A stretch of DNA of 5,886 nt from an uncultured Prevotella sp. (GTDB taxonomy: Bacteria; Bacteroidota; Bacteroidia; Bacteroidales; Bacteroidaceae), in NCBI GenBank assembly GCA_900557255.1, contig USSA01000177.1, positions 1 through 5,886 of the forward strand, given 5' to 3'. A program made the translations under genes and the position numbers. Below are positions 1 to 5,812 of the stretch, in pieces. Each line of letters starts with the position of its first letter. Positions within the stretch are counted from its first letter, which is position 1. Below the pieces are notes generated by a model. That model was not told the origin of the DNA, did no database searches, and saw only the letters and a program-made list of their open reading frames with translations.

Positions 1-28
1 GTGCTTACAGCGTATAGCTGCTTAGCAC
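1..28. repeat. Imperfect palindrome downstream of tnpC
   Basis: Bases 1-5 (GTGCT) pair with 24-28 (AGCAC), and 8-11 (CAGC) pair with 17-20 (GCTG) around a five-base loop, with a mismatch and a bulged C between the two stems. It lies 3' of the tnpC stop on the minus strand, so it could be a terminator stem or a subterminal part of the IS end. No T-run follows within the window. The segment GCTGCTTAGCAC (17-28) resembles ACTGCTTACAC at the right IS tip (3010-3020) in direct, not inverted, orientation, so it is not simply the matching terminal repeat. Confidence 0.4.
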
Positions 29-74
29 ATTATTGAATTATTAACGAACTATTGAAGAAAAAAAGCATTTGATT

Positions 75-2045
75 TTATGCCCAAGCAGTAACAGTAGTCA
101 GCTGCCATCTATGGGCTAGTAAGTCTACCAATTTGTCCTTTGCCGTTTTCTTGATCCTGCGGAACACATCACAAAGATACTCCACAGAATCCAAATTGTG
201 CTTTCGGATATTGGCAAAGTGGGACATCAGGCGAGCAAAGCGCACACCTGATTCCGGACTGCCAACAAAATAACTATTATTGCGATACTTCGCTATTCTT
301 CTAATCTGTCGCTCACATACATTATTCGAGAGATCAAGACTTCCATCCTCTAAACAGCGCAACATACAAGGATATTCAGTAAGGGCATAGTTCACAGCCT
401 TGAGAAGTTCGGGTTCTTCCTCCTTCTCAAGGTTCTTTGCCAATTTATCCAAATATGATTTCAAGTCATTAAGCATAGGAGCTATGCGAAGTACCCGCTC
501 TCGCCGAATGTCATCAGGATTTGAGAACCCAGCCTTTATCAGCTTGTCCTCACGGAAGATTGCATCAAACAACTTCAATATCATCATGGCATCCTCCGAA
601 AAATCCTTCAATTTGAAGAATGGTCTTCGCATATGAACCAAACAGGCAATTCGTTGTATTAACTCACCAACATCGTAGCACTTATAGATAGGCGCACCAT
701 CACTATGCAGGTAATTTTTCTCCATTACATCTTCAAAGTACTTTTTGACAGCCTCCTGGGTTCTACGACCACGCTCATGGAACACGAACTGGGTCAGACC
801 TAATATTGGCACATGGTAACAGAATATCCATCGCTTGAAGAAATGAAGCTCATCCTCTACATCCTCAATCGTCTCACCCTTACCAGGCAACCGTTGGTCT
901 TTACAACCCAATGTTGATTCATCACCATGGACGTTACCAGAAGCGATGATTTCCTTATGGAGAGGCTCGTCCAAGGGCTCCAATATGTTGGCACCGATTT
1001 CAATCCACCCCATAACTGTCGAATGAGCATAGTTCAAGCCCATACCTTTCAGCCATGTCTCGATATCTCCGATTGTCATATGATAATAGAAATGCATTGT
1101 CAATATCTGGGCTATTAATGACTCCGTTGCCCATGTTCTGCCCATGCAGTTCTTATATTCTTTAGGAAGATTTACATGATAGCATTTACCCTTGGAATCC
1201 TTATATTTCTTGCGACGGATAATATAAGTACGGATAAAACCTTTCACATAAGTATGACGGACAGATACATCCTCTCCTATTTCAACGGCATCGGCTGGAA
1301 GGCTGGTTGGTTTGAGGACAATATCATTATTGCCGCCAACAGCTGCATCAATAAGTGGCTGCTCACGTCTAGACTTCTTGACACCTTTCATATCCTTATG
1401 CTCCTTTAACGTCTTAGCGATAGTGACAATCTTTTCCTCCGGGACATCCTCACCATTGTGATCCAAGTCATCGGCATTCTCCGTCTGCTGACTACCATGA
1501 TGATATTTACCAGACTCGGTATGCTGACCATAGGCTGTAACCTGAAGATTTGCCTTTTGCTGTTCGCTGGCCTTCAGTTTTGCCTCTGGTGACATTGTTG
1601 AATCCGAGTTTGAGTTACTTGGCATTGTGGTTGTCGGATTATCCCCGTCATTTATGCCTTTCAACTGATTTATCTCATTCTGCTTAGCTGCCAAGCGAGC
1701 ATTGAAATCAGAAGTAAGCTTCTCCAACTCACTAGCATATGTTTCCTTTAGTTTTAGTTCACGTGCCTCAAACTCAGCACGCACACCCGCAACTACAGCT
1801 TCACGAAGAGAGTCTGAAAGATTAACCTCTCCATTACCAGTCATGAATGCCACAAGTTTTTGCATCATGTCATTCAACTGATCTACCTTTTCACAAAGTT
1901 GCTTGTTCAGGTTAGAAACCATAGCCTCAAGCTCCACTACCCGTTTATCACGAGCCTGGAGTTTCTTGCGGAGCAACCTGTTGTCAGCTGCCTCGCTATG
2001 CGCTTGCGCACTTATAGCCTGTATGGATTTCTCTTCTGATTTCAT
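75..2045 (-). CDS. tnpC: IS66-family DDE transposase TnpC
   Basis: This 656-residue transposase catalyses strand cleavage and transfer for the IS. The likely DDE triad is D375 in the HGDEST motif, D449 in HSDG and E578 in SNNVCERQIRR, the last matching the family's NNxxER signature. The C-terminal element (about 600-632, ending near YLCDVFRRI) is typical of IS66 transposases. The N-terminus (about 20-130) is a charged, heptad-like coiled coil, followed by a polar Ser/Thr/Asn/Gln-rich linker (about 131-240). Typical IS66 transposases are nearer 500-530 residues, so this is a long form. I do not see the usual CxxC-type zinc finger ahead of the catalytic core; only C288 and C300 lie there. The ATG start at 2045 follows a perfect Bacteroidota promoter by four bases and has no ribosome-binding site. 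The next Met codons are at 42 and 60, so a later start is possible. Confidence 0.95.
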   Translation of the reverse strand: MKSEEKSIQAISAQAHSEAADNRLLRKKLQARDKRVVELEAMVSNLNKQLCEKVDQLNDMMQKLVAFMTGNGEVNLSDSLREAVVAGVRAEFEARELKLKETYASELEKLTSDFNARLAAKQNEINQLKGINDGDNPTTTMPSNSNSDSTMSPEAKLKASEQQKANLQVTAYGQHTESGKYHHGSQQTENADDLDHNGEDVPEEKIVTIAKTLKEHKDMKGVKKSRREQPLIDAAVGGNNDIVLKPTSLPADAVEIGEDVSVRHTYVKGFIRTYIIRRKKYKDSKGKCYHVNLPKEYKNCMGRTWATESLIAQILTMHFYYHMTIGDIETWLKGMGLNYAHSTVMGWIEIGANILEPLDEPLHKEIIASGNVHGDESTLGCKDQRLPGKGETIEDVEDELHFFKRWIFCYHVPILGLTQFVFHERGRRTQEAVKKYFEDVMEKNYLHSDGAPIYKCYDVGELIQRIACLVHMRRPFFKLKDFSEDAMMILKLFDAIFREDKLIKAGFSNPDDIRRERVLRIAPMLNDLKSYLDKLAKNLEKEEEPELLKAVNYALTEYPCMLRCLEDGSLDLSNNVCERQIRRIAKYRNNSYFVGSPESGVRFARLMSHFANIRKHNLDSVEYLCDVFRRIKKTAKDKLVDLLAHRWQLTTVTAWA

Positions 2046-2157
2046 ACTGCAAAGATACTAAAAATATTTGAGATAACAAAATTATAAAGCATTGAATATC
2101 AATATTTTATGTCAAATAGTATGTGTTAAACAGCTTCTTTCAAGAGTTCTTTTTCGT
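2046..2157 (-). other. tnpB-tnpC intergenic spacer
   Basis: These 112 AT-rich bases separate tnpB from tnpC, whereas tnpA and tnpB overlap. The spacer contains the tnpC promoter and a small dyad, ATTGA-TAT-TCAAT, on the minus strand. I see no open frame or convincing terminator in it. The spacing means tnpC cannot be translationally coupled to tnpB. Confidence 0.6.
2050..2080 (-). promoter_or_regulatory. Bacteroidota-type promoter for tnpC
   Basis: On the minus strand TTTG (2080-2077), a 19-base spacer and TATCTTTG (2057-2050) match the Bacteroides primary-sigma consensus TTTG-N19/21-TAnnTTTG at every fixed base. The -7 element ends only four bases before the tnpC ATG, so the expected start of transcription falls at or within a base or two of the start codon. 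That would give a leaderless tnpC mRNA independent of tnpAB. Confidence 0.7.
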
Positions 2158-2559
2158 CTATTTTCCTTGGGCAGGCTCTTCAATATCCATACCCAATTCT
2201 TCGTCATTTTCATCATTCAGGTCGTTAAAAGCAACCTTACGGTCTTTTAGAACGATTCCTTCAACCAGATAGACAAAGCTCTCCCAGGAGATATGATAGC
2301 ATCCCTTTTTCTCATCGAAGACTGGCTCGACAAAATGGTTGGAATGGAGAATCTTTTCGGTAAGAATCTCACATTGATGATGAAAATAATAGATACGAAC
2401 ACGATGACTGTCCTTTGAAAGAAAGATATAAATGTCTCCATTGGTAGGATCACGATGAAGTTGGCTCTTGATATAATTGCGCAAACCAGCATGGCGATAA
2501 CGCAAGGTTACGGGTTCACTGCACAGATAATAATTAAAACCACTTGATAAACTCAGCAT
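2158..2559 (-). CDS. tnpB: IS66 accessory protein TnpB (IS66 Orf2-like)
   Basis: This 133-residue protein matches the IS66 Orf2/TnpB family (PF05717). It has the conserved core EPVTLRYRHAGL (residues 15-26, like the usual PVDLRKGIDGL), then QLHRDPTNGDIYIF (33-46) and a basic VRIYYF strand. A conserved Trp lies in the second half (HISWESF). The length is normal for the family and the tail is acidic (NDENDEELGMDIEEP). TnpB is needed for efficient transposition of IS66-type elements, but its biochemical role is not well established. The ATG at 2559 overlaps the end of tnpA by 7 nt, and GAGGGA at 2570-2565 sits five bases upstream, a good ribosome-binding site for this phylum. Translation is probably coupled to tnpA. 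Confidence 0.92.
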   Translation of the reverse strand: MLSLSSGFNYYLCSEPVTLRYRHAGLRNYIKSQLHRDPTNGDIYIFLSKDSHRVRIYYFHHQCEILTEKILHSNHFVEPVFDEKKGCYHISWESFVYLVEGIVLKDRKVAFNDLNDENDEELGMDIEEPAQGK

Positions 2560-2939
2560 AGTGTTCCCTCCATTTCCTTGATCAGTGAAACCAAAGCTGA
2601 TTTGGAACAGCTACCTATGTGCAAGCTAATCTTACTACCAAAGTTCAACTCTATATCATCAAGCAACAATTCTACATCTTGTTCAACAGGTAAAACTGCT
2701 GGTTCTATCGTGACAGAATCTGCAGGTTCTACGACCAGAGGATGCAAGCCCTGCTCTTCATCTAAACTCACAGGCTTGGTACTTGGCTTGCGATAAGAAT
2801 CATTACGCAAACAATGAAGCATCTTGGTATAGCTTACATTTTGTTCTTTACAGAACCCATGAAGGTTCTTGCTCTTGTACTCGGTTCGAAACTTACGAAC
2901 CATTGAGGCATAGTACTTGCCTTCTTCGTTTATATTCAT
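2553..2939 (-). CDS. tnpA: IS66 accessory protein TnpA (helix-turn-helix)
   Basis: This 128-residue protein is the first gene of the IS. Residues about 27-46 (HGFCKEQNVSYTKMLHCLRN) look like a helix-turn-helix, as expected for IS66 TnpA/Orf1 proteins, and the N-terminal 25 residues are basic. A Pro/Val/Glu-rich linker (about 50-90) leads to a C-terminal segment, KISLHIGSCSKSALVSLIKEME, which resembles the end of many Bacteroidota IS66 Orf1 proteins. It presumably binds DNA at the IS ends, by analogy. The ATG at 2939 follows GGGA by four bases. The stop (2555-2553) lies inside the tnpB start region, giving a 7-nt overlap. Assignment rests on gene order and the HTH-like segment, since this family is poorly conserved in sequence. 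Confidence 0.85.
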   Translation of the reverse strand: MNINEEGKYYASMVRKFRTEYKSKNLHGFCKEQNVSYTKMLHCLRNDSYRKPSTKPVSLDEEQGLHPLVVEPADSVTIEPAVLPVEQDVELLLDDIELNFGSKISLHIGSCSKSALVSLIKEMEGTLC

Positions 2940-2944
2940 TTTGT

Positions 2945-2963
2945 CCCAAATTTAAAATTCGGG
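2945..2963 (-). promoter_or_regulatory. Leader hairpin masking the tnpA ribosome-binding site
   Basis: On the minus strand CCCGAATT (2963-2956), loop TTA and AATTTGGG (2952-2945) form an 8-bp stem with one G-U pair. The 3' arm includes the GGG of the only plausible tnpA ribosome-binding site (GGGA, 2947-2944), so a folded hairpin would block initiation at the ATG at 2939. The expected start of transcription from the promoter just upstream (about 2961-2959) falls inside the 5' arm. Confidence 0.6.
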
Positions 2964-2964
2964 G

Positions 2965-2996
2965 CAAAGGTATATATTTTTATTAACGTACGCAAG
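2965..2996 (-). promoter_or_regulatory. Bacteroidota-type promoter for tnpA-tnpB, within the IS end
   Basis: The minus strand shows CTTG (2996-2993), a 20-base spacer and TACCTTTG (2972-2965). The -7 box fits TAnnTTTG exactly and the -33 box matches TTTG at three of four bases. It lies 20-50 bases inside the IS tip and points inward, so the element carries its own promoter. The predicted leader before the tnpA ATG is only about 20-25 nt. Confidence 0.65.
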
Positions 2997-3020
2997 ACGG
3001 CTCTAAGTGACTGCTTACAC
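2997..3020 (-). repeat. Right terminal region of the IS66 element
   Basis: The minus strand begins GTGTAAGCAGTCACTTAGAG at the point where the ATPase coding sequence is broken. GTAAGC is a common IS66-family tip. The matching inverted repeat at the other end was not found inside the window, so the length of the repeat cannot be measured. Confidence 0.6.
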
Positions 3021-3862
3021 CCATTTGTCTGAATTTATAGAGAGCGTAAATATTATGTTTCTTCTTTTCTAAATCATTTCCATCTGTAAGGTCGATGTTC
3101 ATACTTATGGTTTCCTTGTTTCCCTTTATCTTTTCATAAAAAGTCAAACAAAACTTGCTTCTCGTCAAAATTCAGTTGCCGGAATTTTTTGCCAGCATAA
3201 GTTGTTTCCTTAGCTTTCATTTCGAAGTCATTCAATGCCTCATTAAAGGTAAATTTATCACTAACAGCCTGTAACTTAAATCTAAACAAAATACACAGGT
3301 CGTACCCAATGGCATTGATGGCATTATTGATTCTAGAAAGTTGTTCTTGCGAGGCAGAAGCAATATTACTGAGAAGAGTAAATAAAATGGAAGTCGGCGA
3401 AATCATATTACCATTAACTTTCGCACCTATATACTTATAAAAATGGTATAGCTCTCTTTCATTACTTCTAGGAACCTTAAACTTATCGCATATGCTGAAA
3501 CTTGTAGCCACAATCCGTGGCAACATTTCTAAGGAAAGCGAACATTCCTCTCTATCAATATAAAAATGCAAGCATCCGTCTTGCCATTCTAATTTACACA
3601 CAGCCTCATTCATATAGTAAATAAGCGTAGTGCAAAAGATGTATTTAGGACGTCTCACCATCGAATACATGGTATAGCTTACCCAAACATAAAAGAGAAA
3701 ATCAACGATAGCCTCTAATATAAGGCTTTTACCAACGCCATTTTCCCCAATCAATAGCGTGTATTGACTATCTTGTAATTTACTTTCTTGTTGGGTAAAA
3801 TCCAACGTGAAAGAATGGTTGCCATCTTGCAAAAATGTTGCGCTTACTATTTTAAATGCCAT
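3021..3862 (-). pseudogene. RecF/AAA_15-like ATPase, frameshifted and truncated by the IS66 insertion
   Basis: The start MAFKIVSATFLQDGNHSFTL followed by Walker A GENGVGKS (residues 39-46) is typical of RecF/SMC-like ABC ATPases of the AAA_15/AAA_21 type used in many defence systems. Further family-like segments are LPRIVATSFSICDKF (114-128) and YHFYKYIGAKVNG (139-151). The original frame stops after residue 242 (stop at 3134). Removing one T from the TTTTT run (3138-3142) would join it to a frame reading FYEKIKGNKETISMNIDLTD and on to YKFRQMG, which then enters the IS tip and stops 11 codons later at 2983. Walker B, signature and H-loop are therefore absent here; the missing 3' part should lie beyond the far side of the IS. 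The start ATG (3862-3860) has no clear ribosome-binding site. It is the third gene of the cassette. Confidence 0.85.
3138..3142 (-). other. Homopolymer frameshift site in the ATPase gene
   Basis: The minus strand reads GAC TTT TTA TGA in the current frame. With four T instead of five it reads GAC TTT TAT GAA AAG and continues for about 38 sensible codons up to the IS. This could be a real mutation, slippage-type variation or a sequencing error. Confidence 0.6.
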
Positions 3863-3988
3863 ATCGTTTTATTAATATACAATTGTTCTAATATATACCG
3901 ACTTAGTATTAAAGGCGAGATTCCGAAACCTCTTCGTGTATCTTCATCTGCTACTTAATAACAATCAATACAACTTCAAATAGGTATA
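3863..3988 (-). other. Spacer between the HEPN and ATPase genes
   Basis: These 126 AT-rich bases separate the HEPN gene from the ATPase gene, unlike the overlapping pair upstream. I see no consensus TAnnTTTG promoter, RNA gene or open frame in it. The octamer TACTAAGT (minus strand, 3908-3901) also occurs upstream of the DUF262 gene (5739-5732). Confidence 0.5.
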
Positions 3989-4001
3989 TTAACATATACC
4001 T
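3982..4001 (-). terminator. Perfect 8-bp hairpin over the HEPN stop codon (possible terminator or attenuator)
   Basis: AGGTATAT (3982-3989) and ATATACCT (3994-4001) are exact reverse complements around a four-base loop, and the HEPN gene's TAA stop lies in the loop and stem. The transcript downstream is AT-rich but has no clean U-run, so this is a weak terminator candidate. It could instead stabilise the 3' end of the first two genes or reduce expression of the ATPase. Confidence 0.4.
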
Positions 4002-4612
4002 TGTGCTATATGCTCAGCTGCTATATCAAACAAATTTTGATAATGCGTCCAATAATCATTATCTTCATTTGGAAAAGGAGAAAACAATAATTTAGACGGA
4101 GTTATACCATTCATCATTCTACCAGAGTTTCTTTGTGCTAATGCTTCCAATGGCTTTTGTGTAGTTGTTGTAAGGTGCGCTGCGGCATTTCGTATAGTTC
4201 GATAATCAAATAACTCAGTAAATATTGTGTCTATATTTTGGGCTATAGGGTTTGCAACTCCAAAGAATAGTATTGACATCTGTCTTACCGTTTGGGGATT
4301 AGCCCAATCAAAATATTTGTTGCAACCAATTAACAATTTATGCGCATGCTCTTCGTCCGAAGCTGAAACAAATGTTCGAACATAACTACCAGTCAATGTT
4401 GCTTTGTGCATAATATATGCGACACATATTGATTCCAAAAATGTCTCCCATGCAACTTGGAATTTTATTGCGGCAGCATCTATGATAAAACCTCGATGAT
4501 ATTCATCATAAATGTATTGTCCAGTCTCATCTTGTCTAAATGCATCACATGCGTATTGTTTAGTAGCAGATACTGATGCCCTGTAATTTGCTAAGATTTC
4601 ACTGATTTCCAT
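3989..4612 (-). CDS. HEPN-family putative ribonuclease (RiboL-PSP/MAE_28990-like)
   Basis: This 207-residue, predicted cytosolic protein carries RNAAAH at residues 141-146, an exact match to the R-(N/D/H)-xxx-H catalytic motif of HEPN ribonucleases. The N-terminal half contains a long helical segment with AAAIKFQVAWETFLESICVA (46-65), resembling the W-E-x-F-x-E helix of RiboL-PSP and MAE_28990/MAE_18760-type HEPN proteins. I do not see a signal peptide or membrane segment. By family, it would cleave RNA, often as a dimer, as an effector of abortive infection or a toxin. The ATG at 4612 lies inside the end of the DUF262 gene (14-nt overlap) with no strong ribosome-binding site, which suggests translational coupling and fixed stoichiometry. 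The exact HEPN subfamily is a judgement from motif and neighbours. A non-catalytic HEPN role is less likely because the motif is intact. Confidence 0.8.
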   Translation of the reverse strand: MEISEILANYRASVSATKQYACDAFRQDETGQYIYDEYHRGFIIDAAAIKFQVAWETFLESICVAYIMHKATLTGSYVRTFVSASDEEHAHKLLIGCNKYFDWANPQTVRQMSILFFGVANPIAQNIDTIFTELFDYRTIRNAAAHLTTTTQKPLEALAQRNSGRMMNGITPSKLLFSPFPNEDNDYWTHYQNLFDIAAEHIAQGIC

Positions 4613-5678
4613 TTACCATGAGATTTATGATAAAGCGTGTTCTTGCTTCACGTTTACTTGCGTCTGTAGTTGCTCTTCTGCAATTATCTATGAATAGTCG
4701 TTCTTCATTAGTCATTCCTATAACATTTTCTGAAGTTGCCATTTCGTAGAGATAATTTACCCGTTCTAATCGTTGACATACCAAAGGAAAATTTCTTTCA
4801 TTTTCCAAAATATTCGGGACTTCCAAATCTAAACCTTCTAACCCGAAATAAAGATGATAAATAGATGTAAACAGGGTATAAAAAAGAGGTACTCTTTTAA
4901 ATTCTGTAGAAATAAGTCCTTCCTTATAAATTTGGTTAATCGTATCAATAATAAACTTAAAGCGATCTCCTAAAATAACAACATCATAGTCAAAATTACG
5001 CTCAAATAAGTCATAATAATATTTGATTTTTTTCTTTTCTTTGATTCCAACACACATCGCAATCAACAAATCTGCCGTAAGACTTACATCTTCCATTCTT
5101 AAGATTTTCTTTTCTGTTAAGATCTTATTTTCTATCCAAAAAGAAAAAAACTCTTTAGAAATCTGATCTGCTAAGAGTTTGAATGGTCCAAAATGATTTG
5201 CATTGATTTTTTCTTGGTCATTCAATACAACAGAATAAGAATTAAGTCTACTAAAAATATCTAGCACCTTTGGATCTGGCATGTTAACCAATAAGTCTAC
5301 AGAGATTTCATAACTCAAAATATTGCTTTGGACTTCATCATCTATTTGGTCTAACTGTGAAAAATACAAGCCCCCATACTTTGAATTATGCTTAGGAGAT
5401 AACACAAAACCATCTTGCAAAAAAGAAAGTATTGTACGTAAGCGTTGTTGCCCATCAACAACTTCTCTTATATTATTTCTTGTTGTTACATTTAATTTTT
5501 GGCGAATGAAAACTTTTGGAATAGGGAATCCCCTGATGATGGTATCCATTAAATAAGAACGGGCATTATCATCCCATACCGATCGACGTTGAAACTTTGG
5601 ATTCAACTCCAATTGACCATTAGAATACCATTCCAAAAAATCACTTATACTATAAGTTCTACTGTCAAAATTTTTCAT
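4599..5678 (-). CDS. DUF262 (GmrSD-N/ParB-like) domain protein
   Basis: From the ATG at 5678 this is 359 residues; a GTG at 5687 would add three. The DUF262 signatures are present in order: LNPKFQRRSVW (about 25-35), IPKVFI (53-58), VVDGQQRLRTI (73-83) containing DGQQR, and FSRLNSYSVVLND (142-154). DUF262 is a ParB/sulfiredoxin-like fold seen in GmrSD type IV restriction enzymes and other defence proteins, where DGQQR is linked to nucleotide binding or hydrolysis. GmrD-type HNH (DUF1524) residues are not seen. The C-terminal half is helical and of unknown role. This therefore looks like a stand-alone sensor or NTPase that relies on the overlapping HEPN protein as effector, which is an inference from the 14-nt overlap. 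No close paralogue or gene name is recognised. It is the first gene of the cassette. Confidence 0.88.
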   Translation of the reverse strand: MKNFDSRTYSISDFLEWYSNGQLELNPKFQRRSVWDDNARSYLMDTIIRGFPIPKVFIRQKLNVTTRNNIREVVDGQQRLRTILSFLQDGFVLSPKHNSKYGGLYFSQLDQIDDEVQSNILSYEISVDLLVNMPDPKVLDIFSRLNSYSVVLNDQEKINANHFGPFKLLADQISKEFFSFWIENKILTEKKILRMEDVSLTADLLIAMCVGIKEKKKIKYYYDLFERNFDYDVVILGDRFKFIIDTINQIYKEGLISTEFKRVPLFYTLFTSIYHLYFGLEGLDLEVPNILENERNFPLVCQRLERVNYLYEMATSENVIGMTNEERLFIDNCRRATTDASKREARTRFIINLMVNGNQ

Positions 5679-5714
5679 ATTTATCACATTTAAAAGGATC
5701 TGCTATAATTCAAT

Positions 5715-5722
5715 CAAATATC
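5715..5722 (-). promoter_or_regulatory. Weak candidate -7 element upstream of the DUF262 gene
   Basis: GATATTTG on the minus strand differs from TAnnTTTG at one base and lies 36 bases before the ATG. No good TTTG is found 19-21 bases further upstream, so this is only a candidate. An interrupted dyad with GTAC at each end (plus strand 5725-5740) overlaps the would-be spacer and could be an operator. Confidence 0.25.
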
Positions 5723-5756
5723 TTGTACGTTACTTAGTACTCCACAGTATATTTAC

Positions 5757-5812
5757 AAAAACGGGCTACTAAGCTCCATCCCCTAAATCAATCTTATTAT
5801 AGGGTAGAGGAG
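5757..5812 (-). terminator. Stem-loop and T-run upstream of the cassette, possible terminator of the preceding gene
   Basis: Plus-strand CTCC (5774-5777) pairs with GGAG (5809-5812), and CCCTA (5781-5785) pairs with TAGGG (5800-5804). On the minus strand this is followed 12 bases later by TTTTT (5761-5757), with a second short stem GG(A)GC/GCCC directly before the T-run. It would end transcription from an upstream gene before the DUF262 gene. The T-run is short, so the call is tentative. Confidence 0.35.

Larger units (their letters stand above)
1..3018 (-). mobile_element. IS66-family insertion sequence (tnpA-tnpB-tnpC), left end not resolved
   Basis: The block holds the three genes that define IS66-type elements, in the standard order tnpA, tnpB, tnpC on the minus strand, and all three are open. 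The right boundary is well supported: the interrupted ATPase frame stops being ATPase-like at about 3020, and the minus strand there reads GTGTAAGCAG, containing the GTAAGC found at many IS66 tips. I place the tip at 3018, with 3020 as the alternative. The left tip should start with GTAAGC-like sequence on the plus strand, and none is visible between 1 and 74, so it probably lies just outside the window. IS66 elements normally make 8-bp target duplications. If the tip is 3018 the expected duplicate is acccattt (3019-3026), which cannot be checked here. The element lies in the same orientation as the operon it interrupts. Confidence 0.9.

Noticed and set aside
400..1409. Several plus-strand open frames opposite tnpC
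   Set aside because: All lie antisense to a transposase with an intact DDE triad and show no family motif; they are coding-strand shadows.
2578..2796. Plus-strand open frame opposite tnpA
   Set aside because: Ser/Thr-rich shadow of the tnpA coding strand with no recognisable motif. The minus-strand gene fits the IS66 gene order and has a promoter and ribosome-binding site.
2983..3168. A 61-codon minus-strand frame from a TTG start
   Set aside because: It is the frame-shifted continuation of the ATPase gene running into the IS tip. Its last 11 codons are IS sequence and there is no sign of an independent start, so it is part of the pseudogene.
5323..5556. Plus-strand open frame opposite the DUF262 gene
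   Set aside because: It is antisense to the strongly conserved QRR and DGQQR motifs of DUF262 and shows no motif of its own.
4599..5687. Full GmrSD-type restriction enzyme
   Set aside because: Only the DUF262 half is present. The C-terminus has no HNH/DUF1524 nuclease residues, and the next gene is HEPN, not GmrD.
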